Source: Corallium rubrum (taxonomy: Eukaryota; Cnidaria; Anthozoa; Scleralcyonacea; Coralliidae). Taken from it: a stretch of DNA of 64,000 bases. The DNA lies in NCBI GenBank assembly GCA_964035015.1, contig OZ036001.1, positions 15,756,611 to 15,820,610 of the forward strand, in the 5' to 3' direction. Shown here piece after piece: positions 1 through 61,910 of the stretch. The position numbers were made by a program, and so were the translations under genes. Numbering within the stretch: the first letter of the stretch is position 1; each line of letters starts with the position of its first letter. The notes beneath the pieces are model-generated. The model was given only the letters and a program-made list of their open reading frames with translations, had not been told where the DNA came from and did not search any database.

Positions 1-69
1 ATTAATTATTATCTTATAGGAGAGCCGCGAGCCAGTCGGCCTAGCCGAGATCTCGCATATGCCATTAAT

Positions 70-976
70 CATGGCCAGAAATGAGGGACAGTCAGCGCAA
101 TGCATCGCGGGCGCATAAATTAGCCAAATTCTATGCCTGGAATAGGAATATCAGACATCTTAAAAGAACTTAGAACCTAAAATAAACCAAAAGAACTTAG
201 AATAATATAAATTTAAATCAGTTAAACAGTGTGGCAAAGATTTCTTGAATGTATAATCTTTTAATGAAATGAAGTGAACAGAATATTTTATAACTTGACA
301 AGTACAAAAGTACACCAAAATATATTGAATTGGAGGGATTTTTTTGTATTTTGGAGCCCTTCGTACCTCATTAAGTTAGTCAGCGGCTGTACGTATAAAT
401 GTTTTCAAAATGGTTGACAAGAAGGCACTGAAACGCTCGTAATTTTGGAGTATTTCGCACTTTGTCTTCTCTGGAACGTCTGCATTGGTAACAGGGATCA
501 GCTTACAGTTTTCATAAAAAACAGACTATTTTAAATGTATTTGGCGGAGCGAATACAAGCTAAGATGTCTCTAAATCAACACAAAATGAAGAATCAAACA
601 TCGTACAAGAAATGTGGACGTGTGCATTTCGTCGTCGAACACTTCGAACAATACTATACTGGCCTGAACTTAGCATATAATGGCGATTTTGCTGTACTTA
701 ATAGGAGTTTACGTTGCGAAATAATATTGTAAAATTGACTTACTCGGGCGGAGTATTGGAAAATCGTGACATATCAAGAGTTTACAAGACCACTCATTGA
801 GGTATTTTATAGATTTGTAGACGTGTGCACTTTGCAAATTCTGTTTTGTTTCAGTTTGCGCATCGCATTTGTATGTTTTTAGTGTTAAAGCTTAGTATTT
901 CCGCCATCTTGAATTCGCAAAATTGGTTACTTGTGCGCATAACTGGCAGCCATACTGTCCTTAATTTCTGGCCATG
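70..976. mobile_element. Foldback element splitting the 63-bp array
   Basis: CATGGCCAGAAAT at 70-82 faces its near-complement at 964-976; the inverted match continues imperfectly for about 50 bp. Array sequence lies on both sides. The interior (about 120-930) shows no convincing gene. Confidence 0.7.
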
Positions 977-977
977 T

Positions 978-1470
978 TATTATCTTATATGAGAGCCGCG
1001 AGCCAGTCGGCCTAGCCGAGATCTCGCTTATGCCATTAATTATTATCTTATAGGAGAGCCGCGAGCCAGTCGGCCTAGCCGAGATCTCGCTTATGCCATT
1101 AATTATTATCTTATAGGAGAGCCGCGAGCCAGTCGGCCTAGCCGAGATCTCGCTTATGCCATTAATTATTATCTTATAGGAGAGCCGCGAGCCAGTCGGC
1201 CTAGCCGAGATCTCGCTTATGCCATTAATTATTATCTTATATGAGAGCCGCGAGCCAGTCGGCCTAGCCGAGATCTCGCTTATGCCATTAATTATTATCT
1301 TACAGGAGAGCCGCGAGCCAGTCGGCCTAGCCGAGATCTCGCTTATGCCATTAATTATTATCTTATATGAGAGCCGCGAGCCAGTCGGCCTAGCCGAGAT
1401 CTCGCTTATGCCATTAATTATTATCTTATATGAGAGCCGCGAGCCAGTCGGCCTAGCCGAGATCTCGCTT
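978..1470. repeat. 63-bp tandem array, 8 copies
   Basis: The unit starts near gagagccgcgagcc at 991, 1054, 1117, 1180, 1243, 1306, 1369 and 1432, with only a few substitutions (tatag/tatat, one tacag). Each unit carries the palindrome-like CCGAGATCTCG. Another partial copy is at 1-69, so the array extends off the window's left end and is split by the element at 70-976. Confidence 0.95.
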
Positions 1471-2300
1471 TGTGTGACTGGGATCTCGGTTACCCAGGCA
1501 GGTTTTTCCCATGTAAATACGATTGACAGGGCTGGCACTAAAATCTTCCCACAAGCGACAAAATTTGTTTTTATCAGCTTTTTTTTTTGACTTTTTTTGA
1601 CAGTTAACAATTCACAAGTTCTGTTCGTTCATGTACATGTTCATATTTAAAACAGCAAGATTTCCTGTCTTGCCAGAACTGATAAATTACGCAACTAGCA
1701 CACAAAAGCGAGCCAGCTCGGCTAGGCGAGCTAGCACGGGTGCCCAAGCTTGCTCCCTCCATATATAAACACCCCCTTTGAGTGATTCCTATCAGTAGAG
1801 GACCTGGCCAAGCAGAACTCTTTGACAATAAGAAACACGCAAACAAAGTCTTGGACAGAAATACCAATTTAAATGTACCTGTATCTTTCCATGACATGAA
1901 TCTTTTGTTCGAAGTAGAATATTAGTTGTCACATCCCCTGGACCGATATTCTATATCAATTTCAAACAAAGTCAATCGGACAATGAACTGTAAATGTTGG
2001 TCCTACATGTATGTACAATTATATTATTTTCTATAAGTGTAATAACTGTCAGATATTCATTGTCAAACACAGAATACCCGTCCATTTTTCTACGTTTACA
2101 AGCTCAAATGAAAACAGAATATCTCCAAGAACAGCTCAACTATAATAATTGTATATACATGAAATCATATGAATATGTTGTTTTTCTTTCATAATAGACA
2201 AGTAATGTATATTAAAGAACGAGGCAATTCTATTAGGTGAATTTTGGGCAATCTGATGACACTATATATACTGATGGACTGGCTGATTAACAAGGAATCT
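1471..2300. other. No gene seen
   Basis: AT-rich sequence. 1471-1530 reads like the end of the array-bearing element (gggatctcggttacc, then catgtaaatac). Short open frames here lack family resemblance. Confidence 0.5.
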
Positions 2301-2314
2301 CAACAGTGAAATGA

Positions 2315-2890
2315 AAGTAGTGTGCTGCGTAGGCAGTGTTGAAATACAAATCGAGATATAGTAAGGTTTGAGTAGTGCTGAAATTATTGAACGTAGTTTC
2401 TAACGTTTCGAGCGAAGCAGTGGCCCTTCGTCAGAGGGAAACGTCACGAAGGGCCTTCGCTCGAAACGTTAGAAACTACAGTACAGTACGTTCAATAATT
2501 TCGGCAGTACTCAAACCTTACTTTATTATACAACTGCATTAAAAACTGTCCAAATAACGCTAAAAATGAGTACAAATATACAGCGATATTTGGATAGTTA
2601 GTTATTTGGATAGTAGAAAACTTAATATTGTAGCGATAGACAATAAACTCGCCCTGCGGGCTCGTCAAAATACAGCACAACTCGTAAAAATATACAGCGA
2701 TACTACACACCAAAACATCTAATAAGATATAAATATTTCGATTTGTATAACAAGGAGGCTAACGTTTCGAGTGAAGGGCTTCGCTCGAAATGTTAGGCCC
2801 CTATACTTTCCCTGTTTCGGCAGTATATCTAACCATTCCAACCTAACTAATTATTTCGATTTGTGTTTCAATACTGCCTACGTAGCACAT
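2315..2890. repeat. Nested inverted repeats with cgaaacgttag ends
   Basis: Inner arms are about 2356-2425 and 2456-2525; outer arms about 2315-2356 and 2850-2890. The inner loop holds two opposed copies of a terminal motif (ctgacga...cgaaacgttag) seen again at 44158 and, diverged, at 47690. Probably two opposed Penelope-like ends. Confidence 0.65.
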
Positions 2891-3209
2891 ACTTTGATTT
2901 AAATAATAAAAGTGGAAGGGTATTCTGCAATCTTATCTAGCTCCAAGATTGGCAGCATAAGCAATGGGCAAAACAAATCATGGATTTGAAATAAGATTGG
3001 TGGTAGCTAAGAATTCAGCAATCCACACCCTTGTTAAAGCTTGAACAGAGTATTAACGGAGCATCCAGGAATCGGATGTCAATTTGGGCATTATGCCCTG
3101 TTTCTTTCTCCTGTCGCATTTAATTAGCGACAAATATATTAAATAAATAAATAAATATATAAATAAAATGGCAAGCAAGACTGCTATAGCAAGGCACGCT
3201 AGACTTGGA

Positions 3210-3308
3210 TCAAGTCTGTCTCTCTAGGAAGGAACGACTGAACGAGAGGTCGAGCAAGCCATGAAGCCGTGCGCGGAGAGTATCTGCCCGCAGGGCCGCT
3301 GCAAGATC
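3210..3308 (-). CDS. Small divergent gene, exon 3 (terminal)
   Basis: Excellent acceptor (aatttttttacag), phase 0, 32 codons then TGA at 3212-3210. The peptide is basic and helical (DLAAALRADTLRARLHGLL). GC content is clearly higher than in the flanking DNA, as expected for coding sequence. Confidence 0.7.
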   Translation of the reverse strand, partial: DLAAALRADTLRARLHGLLDLSFSRSFLERQT

Positions 3309-6300
3309 CTGTAAAAAAATTGGCAAAACTTGGCACAGAATAAATTTGCATAATTAACTACCATTAATAGCCCTGGCTACATCCGAAGCTTTTGAAGGCC
3401 ATTGAAGACTTATGACATCGAATCCAACCTTTAAAATGAAGGAATTGTTGAAAAAAGTTGAACTTTGTCAACTTTTGGCCGGAATAATCAACGAAAATTC
3501 ACTTTAGTCTACCCAGAGACTCTTGGGTTTATACTTTTTCAGTTTCCACAACAACTGAAACTTGAATTACACTACAGCAGCATGTACTGTACTGTCAGTA
3601 TATATCAGACAGCAGGGGTCTTTCACAACATGTACAGTATATAACAGCAGGGGTCTAGTTTGCCCCATAGCAAAATATTTAATCCTGAATTCACACATGT
3701 CAACTTTTTACATTTTAGTTCATCACCTCAGTTTTCTTTGATGTACCAGGGTTGTTTATTTTTAATAATTACTCTCAACCACATATAAATCAAGTTAATG
3801 CCATGCGCTAATATATATTAGCCCGGGGCAATTAACTTGATTTATGTGTGGTTGAGAAAATATGGGTTCATCAATGGTCATGAATGTGAAAAAGGATTTA
3901 TATATCATCACGACTGAAGTGTGTTTTAGACAACCTCTGTATAACGAACTCAGTATCTCAGTTTTCTTAGGTAACCTCAGTGATCTTGAACTAAGTAGGT
4001 TAGTAACCTCAACCTCAGTAACTTTGTAAGTTATTTACCTCGGTCTTCAGGCCTACCTCTGGTTCAGTTACTAACCAATACTTAGGGGCCATTTACATGA
4101 ATCCGGATTGAGATTAGCTTATTCTGGATTGAGTTCAATCCGTTTCTCATTCCGGATTGAAATCTCATTCCGGATTGAAATTTCATTCCGGAATCATGTA
4201 AACGCGGTGCGAGTTTCATTCTGGAATGAAAAATGTGACAGAGAGGACTAGAACAAACAATGATGTGTGTTTTCAACTATTTACGGATTTCAGATGAAAG
4301 GTGGTTTTCAATCCAGAAACCCAATTCCCATGTAAACACGGACTGAGTTCACTTTTCAATCTGGATTGAAACTCAATCTGGATTCATGTAAATGGCCCCT
4401 TATTACTGTACCTAACCTCTTGTGGTAGTACTTCATCATTATCATCCATTGTGATCCCACTTTGACTGATAGTACCACAGTTGACAGATGGTGCTGGGCT
4501 CGACATAATTAATGATGTGTTGTTATCATTTGCTGTCCCAGATGCAGTATTTGGTGAAGTGAGCACAGTATCTTCTAAAAAATAATTAAATAAAATAAGC
4601 ATGACGTGCCTGCATGTAGTACACTACAGACTACAGTATAAAGTGTAATCTCGTAGGATTTGCATGCTAAAGTTGATTTTTTTCTTTTTTGAGTTGACTA
4701 GATGTCAAACTAGGGGGAAAATGAAGGGATTCAAATGCCCACCCCTGCCTTAGGGTAGTAGCCAAAGAAAGAGCAGCCTTCTGGCTACCTCCGACTACGG
4801 TCGACGAACCAAAATGAAACAAAAATCAATTTTGCATGCAAATCCTACAGGAGCTGTTTTCATGACACTTCATATGTACCACATTATTAGGACCAGAGTC
4901 AGGATCAGTAAAGGTCTTTGAGTCACTTGATTATTACCTCCGCCAGGAGGTTATTTTTACCCCATTCTGTCTGTCTGTTTGTTTGTTTGTTTGTTTGTTT
5001 GTTTGTTTGTTTGTTTGTTTGTTTGTTTGTTTGCCTGTTTGTTTGTTTGTTTGTCTGTCACCAGGATATCTCAAAAAGTATTACACTGATTTTCATGAAA
5101 GTTTGCAGATGGGTTGGCCACAGACAATGACCAATCCATTAAATTTTGGTTGCATTTAGTCAAAATTTGGATGAGAAATTAATAAAAATCTGACTGCAAG
5201 ATTCTCCGTGTAGAGGAAATGCTGGATTGCGCTCATTATTTTTATATTATGCAAATATTTTTGCATAATTTTGATATGGCCCGTACAAGTGCAATCAAGC
5301 ATTTTATTCATACATGCATGTGTTGGTCTCGTGAGCTAGCCTGGTTAGCGGGATGACTTGTTTTCTGTTTAAACATCTCTAATAACCCGCTGGCGGAGGT
5401 ATATGCAGTCTCTGACTGCCTTCTGGTTATCCATGTCTCTGCAACCCTGCGACCACCGTCACCTGACCCCCCTGTAAATGGAAGGGTTGGGCATCACTCC
5501 TATCCCAGATGGTGTTGATTTTGCAGAGGGAGGAAAAGCAGAGAACCCAGTGAAAAACCCTCGAAGCACAGAAGAGACCAACTAAACTCTACTCACATGG
5601 TCCAAGCTCGAGAACGAAGTTATTCCCAGACAGGGTTAGTACTTGGATGGGTGACCGTCTAACTGCAGGCTTACCTAATGGTGAGAGGCAGCACCCTAAC
5701 AGCACACACCACACATGCTCCCCTATATATTAATAATTAAACACTCACAAGTTGAAGTTGTGATCATTGTTATTTGTTAAATATTTTATTGTTGTTTACT
5801 GTAACATACGTATTAATTATATTATAAAATTTATTATGTTGTGAATGGCAACAATAGAACTACTGTAACTCTAAATTGTCTAGCTACCATGTGTACATGT
5901 CAAAAATTAATGTATATTAATAAATAACATATAAATTGTGTCATATATTATAATTATATTATAAAATTTATACACTGAACTTGTGCATGTAATTATCAAG
6001 CTGAGTGTAGTAGTTGTATTAAAATATACAATATACAATATACTGTAAGCTTATATATATAAAGTTAATATTATTAATTTAATTAATTTATGTACTTTCA
6101 GTGTCAGACTCAGACTTACAGACTACTGTATACTTGGGTTTAAATATAAAACACAGCAAAACACTCCCTATATATTATTATATAAACAAGAAGAATCGAT
6201 CTGTTTTTCTAAACTATAAACTGTAAACAGACAATAAGCTTATATGCGATGGCGCGATGGCAAAGAAAATGCATGTAGCATCCACAGCACTGCGGATGCC

Positions 6301-6485
6301 TTCCTCTCACCTTTCGTTAAATATATAAAACTATTCAAAAATTCCTCGTATGTTTGTTGTTCCTTCGCAAACAGATGTTCTAAAGCTTCTTGTGTACTCT
6401 GGTCAAACGTGTCCAAGTTAGGCTGCACATGTTGCGAGGAAAATCCATTTGAAAGAGAAGCACTTTGCAGCTTCTCTTTGGCCAT
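3210..6485 (-). CDS. Uncharacterised 143-residue protein, 3 exons, divergent from HEXD
   Basis: Exons on the minus strand: 6485-6311, 4574-4417, 3308-3210. Phases agree (1/2, then 0) and the sum is 432 nt including TGA. The ATG has A at -3 and G at +4. Exon 1 encodes a mostly polar, probably helical region (QEALEHLFAKEQQTYEEF). Exon 2 encodes a low-complexity Ser/Thr/Asn/Asp-rich linker, probably disordered. Exon 3 encodes a helical tail (DLAAALRADTLRARLHGLL) ending SFLERQT. No signal peptide, membrane segment or catalytic motif is visible. The shape, two helices joined by an acidic linker, would suit a small adaptor or complex subunit, but that is a guess. I do not recognise the family. It starts 90 bp from HEXD's ATG on the other strand. 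Confidence 0.72.
3311..3560. repeat. Dispersed repeat, second copy at about 36030-36270
   Basis: aataaatttgcataattaac and the following 200 bp recur near 36057 in HEXD intron 8. Here it lies in intron 2 of the small gene, just upstream of its exon 3. Confidence 0.6.
4085..4399. mobile_element. PIF/Harbinger-like MITE, TTA duplication
   Basis: Terminal inverted repeats begin GGGGCCATTTACATGAATCC. TTA flanks both ends (4082-4084 and 4400-4402). Internal tandem copies of cattccggattgaaat. Same end type as the element at 42735-43331. Confidence 0.85.
4417..4574 (-). CDS. Small divergent gene, exon 2
   Basis: Long pyrimidine tract and acceptor tttttttag, donor GAG|gttagg, phases 1 in and 0 out. 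Encodes 52 residues rich in S, T, N and D (for example TMDDNDEVLPQE). The MITE at 4085-4399 and its TTA duplication end 14 bp beyond this exon's donor side. Confidence 0.73.
4931..5402. mobile_element. MITE with CCTCCGCC ends and (TTTG)n core
   Basis: ttacctccgccaggaggtta near the left end faces aacccgctggcggaggta near the right. Contains a (TTTG)n tract at about 4976-5053. Same family at 12481-12985. Similar elements are widespread in marine invertebrates. Confidence 0.75.
5405..5720 (+). repeat. SINE-like repeat with 5S rRNA box, copy 1
   Basis: Contains gggttagtacttggatgggt (5633 onward), matching the internal control region of eukaryotic 5S rRNA. Shares long flanks with copy 2 (about 15600-17095), but the 5S box is in the opposite orientation relative to those flanks. 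Confidence 0.7.
5721..6239. other. AT-rich intron of the small gene
   Basis: Very AT-rich with aaaatttat and ttaatt repeats. No gene or clear element seen. Confidence 0.5.
6311..6485 (-). CDS. Small divergent gene, exon 1
   Basis: ATG in a strong context (aaaATGG). 58 codons plus 1 nt end at the donor AAAG|gtgaga. Reading past the donor gives a different tail that stops at 6240; the consensus donor and the in-frame match to exon 2 favour splicing. Confidence 0.75.
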
Positions 6486-6575
6486 TTTTGGAAAACGAGA
6501 AATTCCCCTTCGGTATTAATTACCCCCCGTTTATTTTCCCTACGAGAAAGGTCACGAAAATTTTGTGGATATGTC
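6486..6575. promoter_or_regulatory. Probable bidirectional promoter / 5' leader
   Basis: The 90 bp between the two divergent start codons. No TATA box is evident on either strand. The two leaders must be short, overlap each other or begin inside the opposite exon. Inferred from geometry only. Confidence 0.55.
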
Positions 6576-58722
<52,147 letters not shown>

Positions 58723-59045
58723 TCCGTCAAGTAAACAAGGATGGTTCCCACAAATAGTACTACTGTAGGGAACTACAATTTTCACGAAGGGGATATTAGT
58801 TTTTGATTATTTTTCAAAGCAGAAGTTGTAGCTGTAGCGGAGGAGTGAAGTAGTCAGCTACTATTGGGAAAATTGCAAAACAATCGCTTTTCGCTACTTT
58901 TCGAATTTCATTTAGCCGAGTTCTCCCAATTATTTGTTTGTTTTTCACCTACCTAATGCAATTCGAGGCTCAGTAGTTACTATTTACAAACGTGGATGGA
59001 AGATATTTCATTTGCACGACCAGTAGCGAAATAGTATTGGACTAG

Positions 59046-59085
<40 letters not shown>

Positions 59086-59640
59086 GCAGCGCCGATTCGT
59101 CACCTTAAAACTATAGGTTTGTCTTCAACGTAAACTATACAAAAGCTGACAATCATTTTCAATTTTACAACTAAAAGGAAGTAACGTCGATTTGTTTGAA
59201 AATATCTAAAGACTATCCGTTGAGTCGCTTGAATTCTTTATTGAAAATTTTTGTTTGGATTTATGTAAATATTAGTTTACACGCCTTGATTATCGGCGAT
59301 ATATTGAATGTTTCTTTAAAACGTCGTTCAACCGTTTCTAGCATTTGGACAGCATTTTCAAAATGTAAATGCTACAATGGTCTGTAACCTACTTTATATT
59401 CCCACCAAAGTTCCTTAAAGCAACAAAGCAAAAATTGATTCATGAATATGAACATCTGAATATATAAATTCACATATCTTCCGGTTGCACCTGTCAAGAA
59501 TAAATACAGGCAACCGGGTATCTTTAATAAATTTCTAAATGACGCAAGAAAAAGGTCAAAGTTAAGTAAATTGTCTTGTCTCTGTTTGCATTCTTTTGTC
59601 TCCAACACAAAAACGGCTTGAGTTGGACATTTTTATTTAT
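58723..59640. other. HEXD 3' flank, no gene seen
   Basis: Contains a (TA)n run at about 59049-59085 and an AATAAA near 59501. Frames at 59196-59387 and 59372-59608 have no family resemblance. Confidence 0.45.
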
Positions 59641-59669
59641 GTGTAAACCGGTTTCCAAGCAGCGTTTTA

Positions 59670-59910
59670 ATTCTAGACATGTTTCGGCAAAACTTATGCC
59701 ATCTTCAGTACAGATAAACGGTTAACTAATTTACAATGAACATTTAGGTATTTCAGCAATTTTGCCCGTTGTAATTTGAATTTAAGTTTGAATTTGAATT
59801 TTATAATCCTTTATTCACTGTATATATAAAGACACTTGTGTCCATTTGTATACCTTTGTAAATTAGTTTTGTAAATAAGTTTTGCCGAAACATGTCTATA
59901 CAATAAAAAA
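59670..59910. repeat. Two opposed Penelope-like ends (gccgaaacatgtct)
   Basis: Minus copy about 59715-59675 (ctgaagatggcataagtttt, then gccgaaacatgtctag) and plus copy 59878-59900 (gttttgccgaaacatgtcta). Spaced about 200 bp apart. Confidence 0.6.
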
Positions 59911-59945
59911 AATTGTCGTATATTTGAAGTTTATCATAGCTCTGG

Positions 59946-59962
59946 TGCTTGTTAATTAGAAC

Positions 59963-60038
<76 letters not shown>
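59946..60038. repeat. (TA)n microsatellite
   Basis: About 90 bp of TA, abutting the left end of the Penelope palindrome. Confidence 0.95.
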
Positions 60039-60041
<3 letters not shown>

Positions 60042-60077
60042 ATGAAAAACACACAAGTTACTTCATAAAGAACTTTA

Positions 60078-60137
60078 TTTCACTACAAATTTGTTTCGTA
60101 TGGCAAGCGTAGTGCTTGCCACACTCGTCAGGTGAAA
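60078..60137 (-). ncRNA. Hammerhead ribozyme (type I), minus arm
   Basis: Identical in sequence to the plus-arm motif at 63045-63104: core CTGACGA (60131-60125), an 11-bp stem II, GAAA, a palindromic stem III and the cleavage triplet GTA. Located at the 3' end of the Penelope arm. Confidence 0.85.
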
Positions 60138-60779
60138 GTGTTAGTCCACAGTTGGTGTGAATGTATATATGAGAAGCGTGTGTGGTGCGTGACGTGTTGT
60201 TTGTGTCCAGTCGTCTGTACGTTAGTCGTAGTTCATATTACAATTGGTGTGGTTTAATTAGCTATTACATAATAAAAATTTCTTACGGTGTCTACATGTT
60301 GAAATCAGTTCATTTCTCTTGTTAAGAGAACTCAGTTTTGGGTGGCAGATTATTACGAACTTCTCGTGTAAGCACAAATTGCACTTTTTTGTCTTACTGG
60401 AATATGGTTGGCACTTCTTGATAATTTTCCATTTGATTGAGTAGCGCGCGTTCGATTCTTTCAGCGACCAAATGTGTTTACTGAGTTCGGTAGCGTTCTT
60501 AGTTTTTTCGTTACGGAAAGAGCTAGTGTGGTTTAGGTATCTTGTCTTAAATGTCCCTTCTGTTAATCCAACGTAGGTTTCTTCTGTGTTTTTATCAATG
60601 TTCTTTACGGTTGCTTGATAAACGATGCTTTTGGTTAGGCATTTTCCTTGCAGTGGACAGGCACTTTTTTGGCGACAGTTGCATTCATTATTCTGGTTTT
60701 CATTAACTTGAATCTGTTTGTCAAGGACGGCTTTATTATGCGCGGAGATGATGTTTTCTACATTCGGCATGCAGCTGTA

Positions 60780-61413
60780 CCGTAATTATTCGAATAAACG
60801 CCTCCCTCGAATAAACGCCGCCCTCGAATAAACGCCTCCCTCGAATAAACGCCTCCCTCGAATAAACGCCGCCCTCGAATAAACGCCGCAGGGACAAGCA
60901 AAAATATTATTAAACGCCGCCCTCGAATAAACGCCGCACCTGAAGCGCCAAAAATTTAATGAACCTTCCAGTTGACGGCTCAGAAGATGATGCGATTCAC
61001 TGTTTCAAGGAGGGACAGCCGTGCAACACTGGACAAGCCGTCCTGAAATCACAACTGGATATTCTCGACGAGCCAGAAACGAATCCTTTCGACACTGAAG
61101 AATACACGTCTTCCGATGTTGAAGAGGCATGCCCTACTATTCAGCTGTTAGACTCGGACCACGAAGGAGACAGTGACATTGAAATAGAATGAAACTTAGT
61201 CATTATATAAGACAGTGAACAGTTCAATTTTCATATATATTTATATATACTTAAAAGACATATGAATTTTATTCTTAGTTTTTTAATAAACAGTTGTTGT
61301 TACAAAATTTGCAATAAACGCCGCCCTCGAATAAACGCCGCCCTCGAATAAACGCCGCACCTGAAGCGCCAAAAATTTAATAAACGCCGCGGCGTTTATT
61401 CGAATAATTACGG
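60780..61413. mobile_element. 634-bp pogo-like element, TA duplication
   Basis: Ends CCGTAATTATTCGAATAAAC and complement. TA at 60778-60779 and 61414-61415; the intact site gctgtaacta is preserved in the other palindrome arm. Subterminal 17-bp repeats cgaataaacgccgccct: about six on the left plus two more near 60915, three on the right. Also a direct repeat of acctgaagcgccaaaaattt. Confidence 0.94.
60959..61192 (+). pseudogene. Acidic C-terminal remnant of a transposase-like ORF
   Basis: 77-residue frame inside the pogo-like element, very acidic toward its end (DEPETNPFDTEEYTSSDVEE, DSDHEGDSDIEIE). Acidic C-termini are usual for pogo/Tigger/CENP-B-like transposases. No DDE or HTH part remains. 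Confidence 0.5.
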
Positions 61414-61910
61414 TAACTAAGCTTTAGAGTGTTCCTGTTGAAGATTTTGTTTAGCGGGTGATGTTTTGGAAAGCAATCGTGCACTGCTTTGAGGAATTTG
61501 TGCCCGATGTCGGTGGCGACGTTGGCGCTATACGGCGGGTTATACCAGGTTACATTTCTTGATCTGGTTCGTCTTGCTCGGGTTGGTTGTGGGTCGTAGC
61601 GGAGGTTATGATCGTAGCCGCTTTTTCTAAGAGCTTCTTGGTACGGGCGCGCGCTGGAGTCGAATGATTCTTGGTTAGAGGAGATTTTTGACAGCCGTTC
61701 GTTGATTGTTTCTGGTATTCTGCGTAGGATAGTTGGTGGGTGGTTGCTATGGACGTGGACATACTGGGGAATGTTGCCTGGTTTGTTGTAGGGTTTGAAG
61801 GTTTCGGATCTGAGGTGGAAAGTGATATCTAAGAAGTTCACGCATTTCTTGTTTGCTTCTATCGTTAGTTTCAGTTTATGATCACCAAATATCTTACATA
61901 TGTCTTTCTT

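Larger units (their letters stand above)
60038..61907 (-). pseudogene. Penelope-like retroelement, minus arm, split by an insertion
   Basis: Reads right to left. The frame starting at the palindrome centre encodes the RT C-terminal region (KLTIEANKKCVNFLDITFHL, then RRIPETINERLSKIS). It is cut at 61415 by the pogo-like element and resumes at 60770-60258 with a CxC...CPL.GKC finger and the GIY-YIG nuclease (ETYVGLTEGTFKTRYLNH, SKHIWSL). The hammerhead ribozyme lies beyond. RT catalytic core absent. Confidence 0.9.

Noticed and set aside
927-1610. Open frames on both strands with 21-residue repeats
   Set aside because: The 63-bp tandem unit is a multiple of three and lacks stops, so open frames arise automatically. 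No start context, no family, and both strands are open equally.
5633-5656. 5S rRNA gene
   Set aside because: Only the internal-control-region block is present; in copy 1 it is in the opposite orientation to its flanks. No 120-nt 5S molecule can be assembled.
6240-6485. 81-residue unspliced version of the small divergent protein
   Set aside because: It reads past a consensus donor (gtgaga) into intron. The spliced three-exon model keeps frame through two more exons.
60780-61413. CRISPR-like array of 17-bp repeats
   Set aside because: Repeats are directly tandem without unique spacers and lie inside the inverted ends of a TA-flanked transposon in animal DNA.
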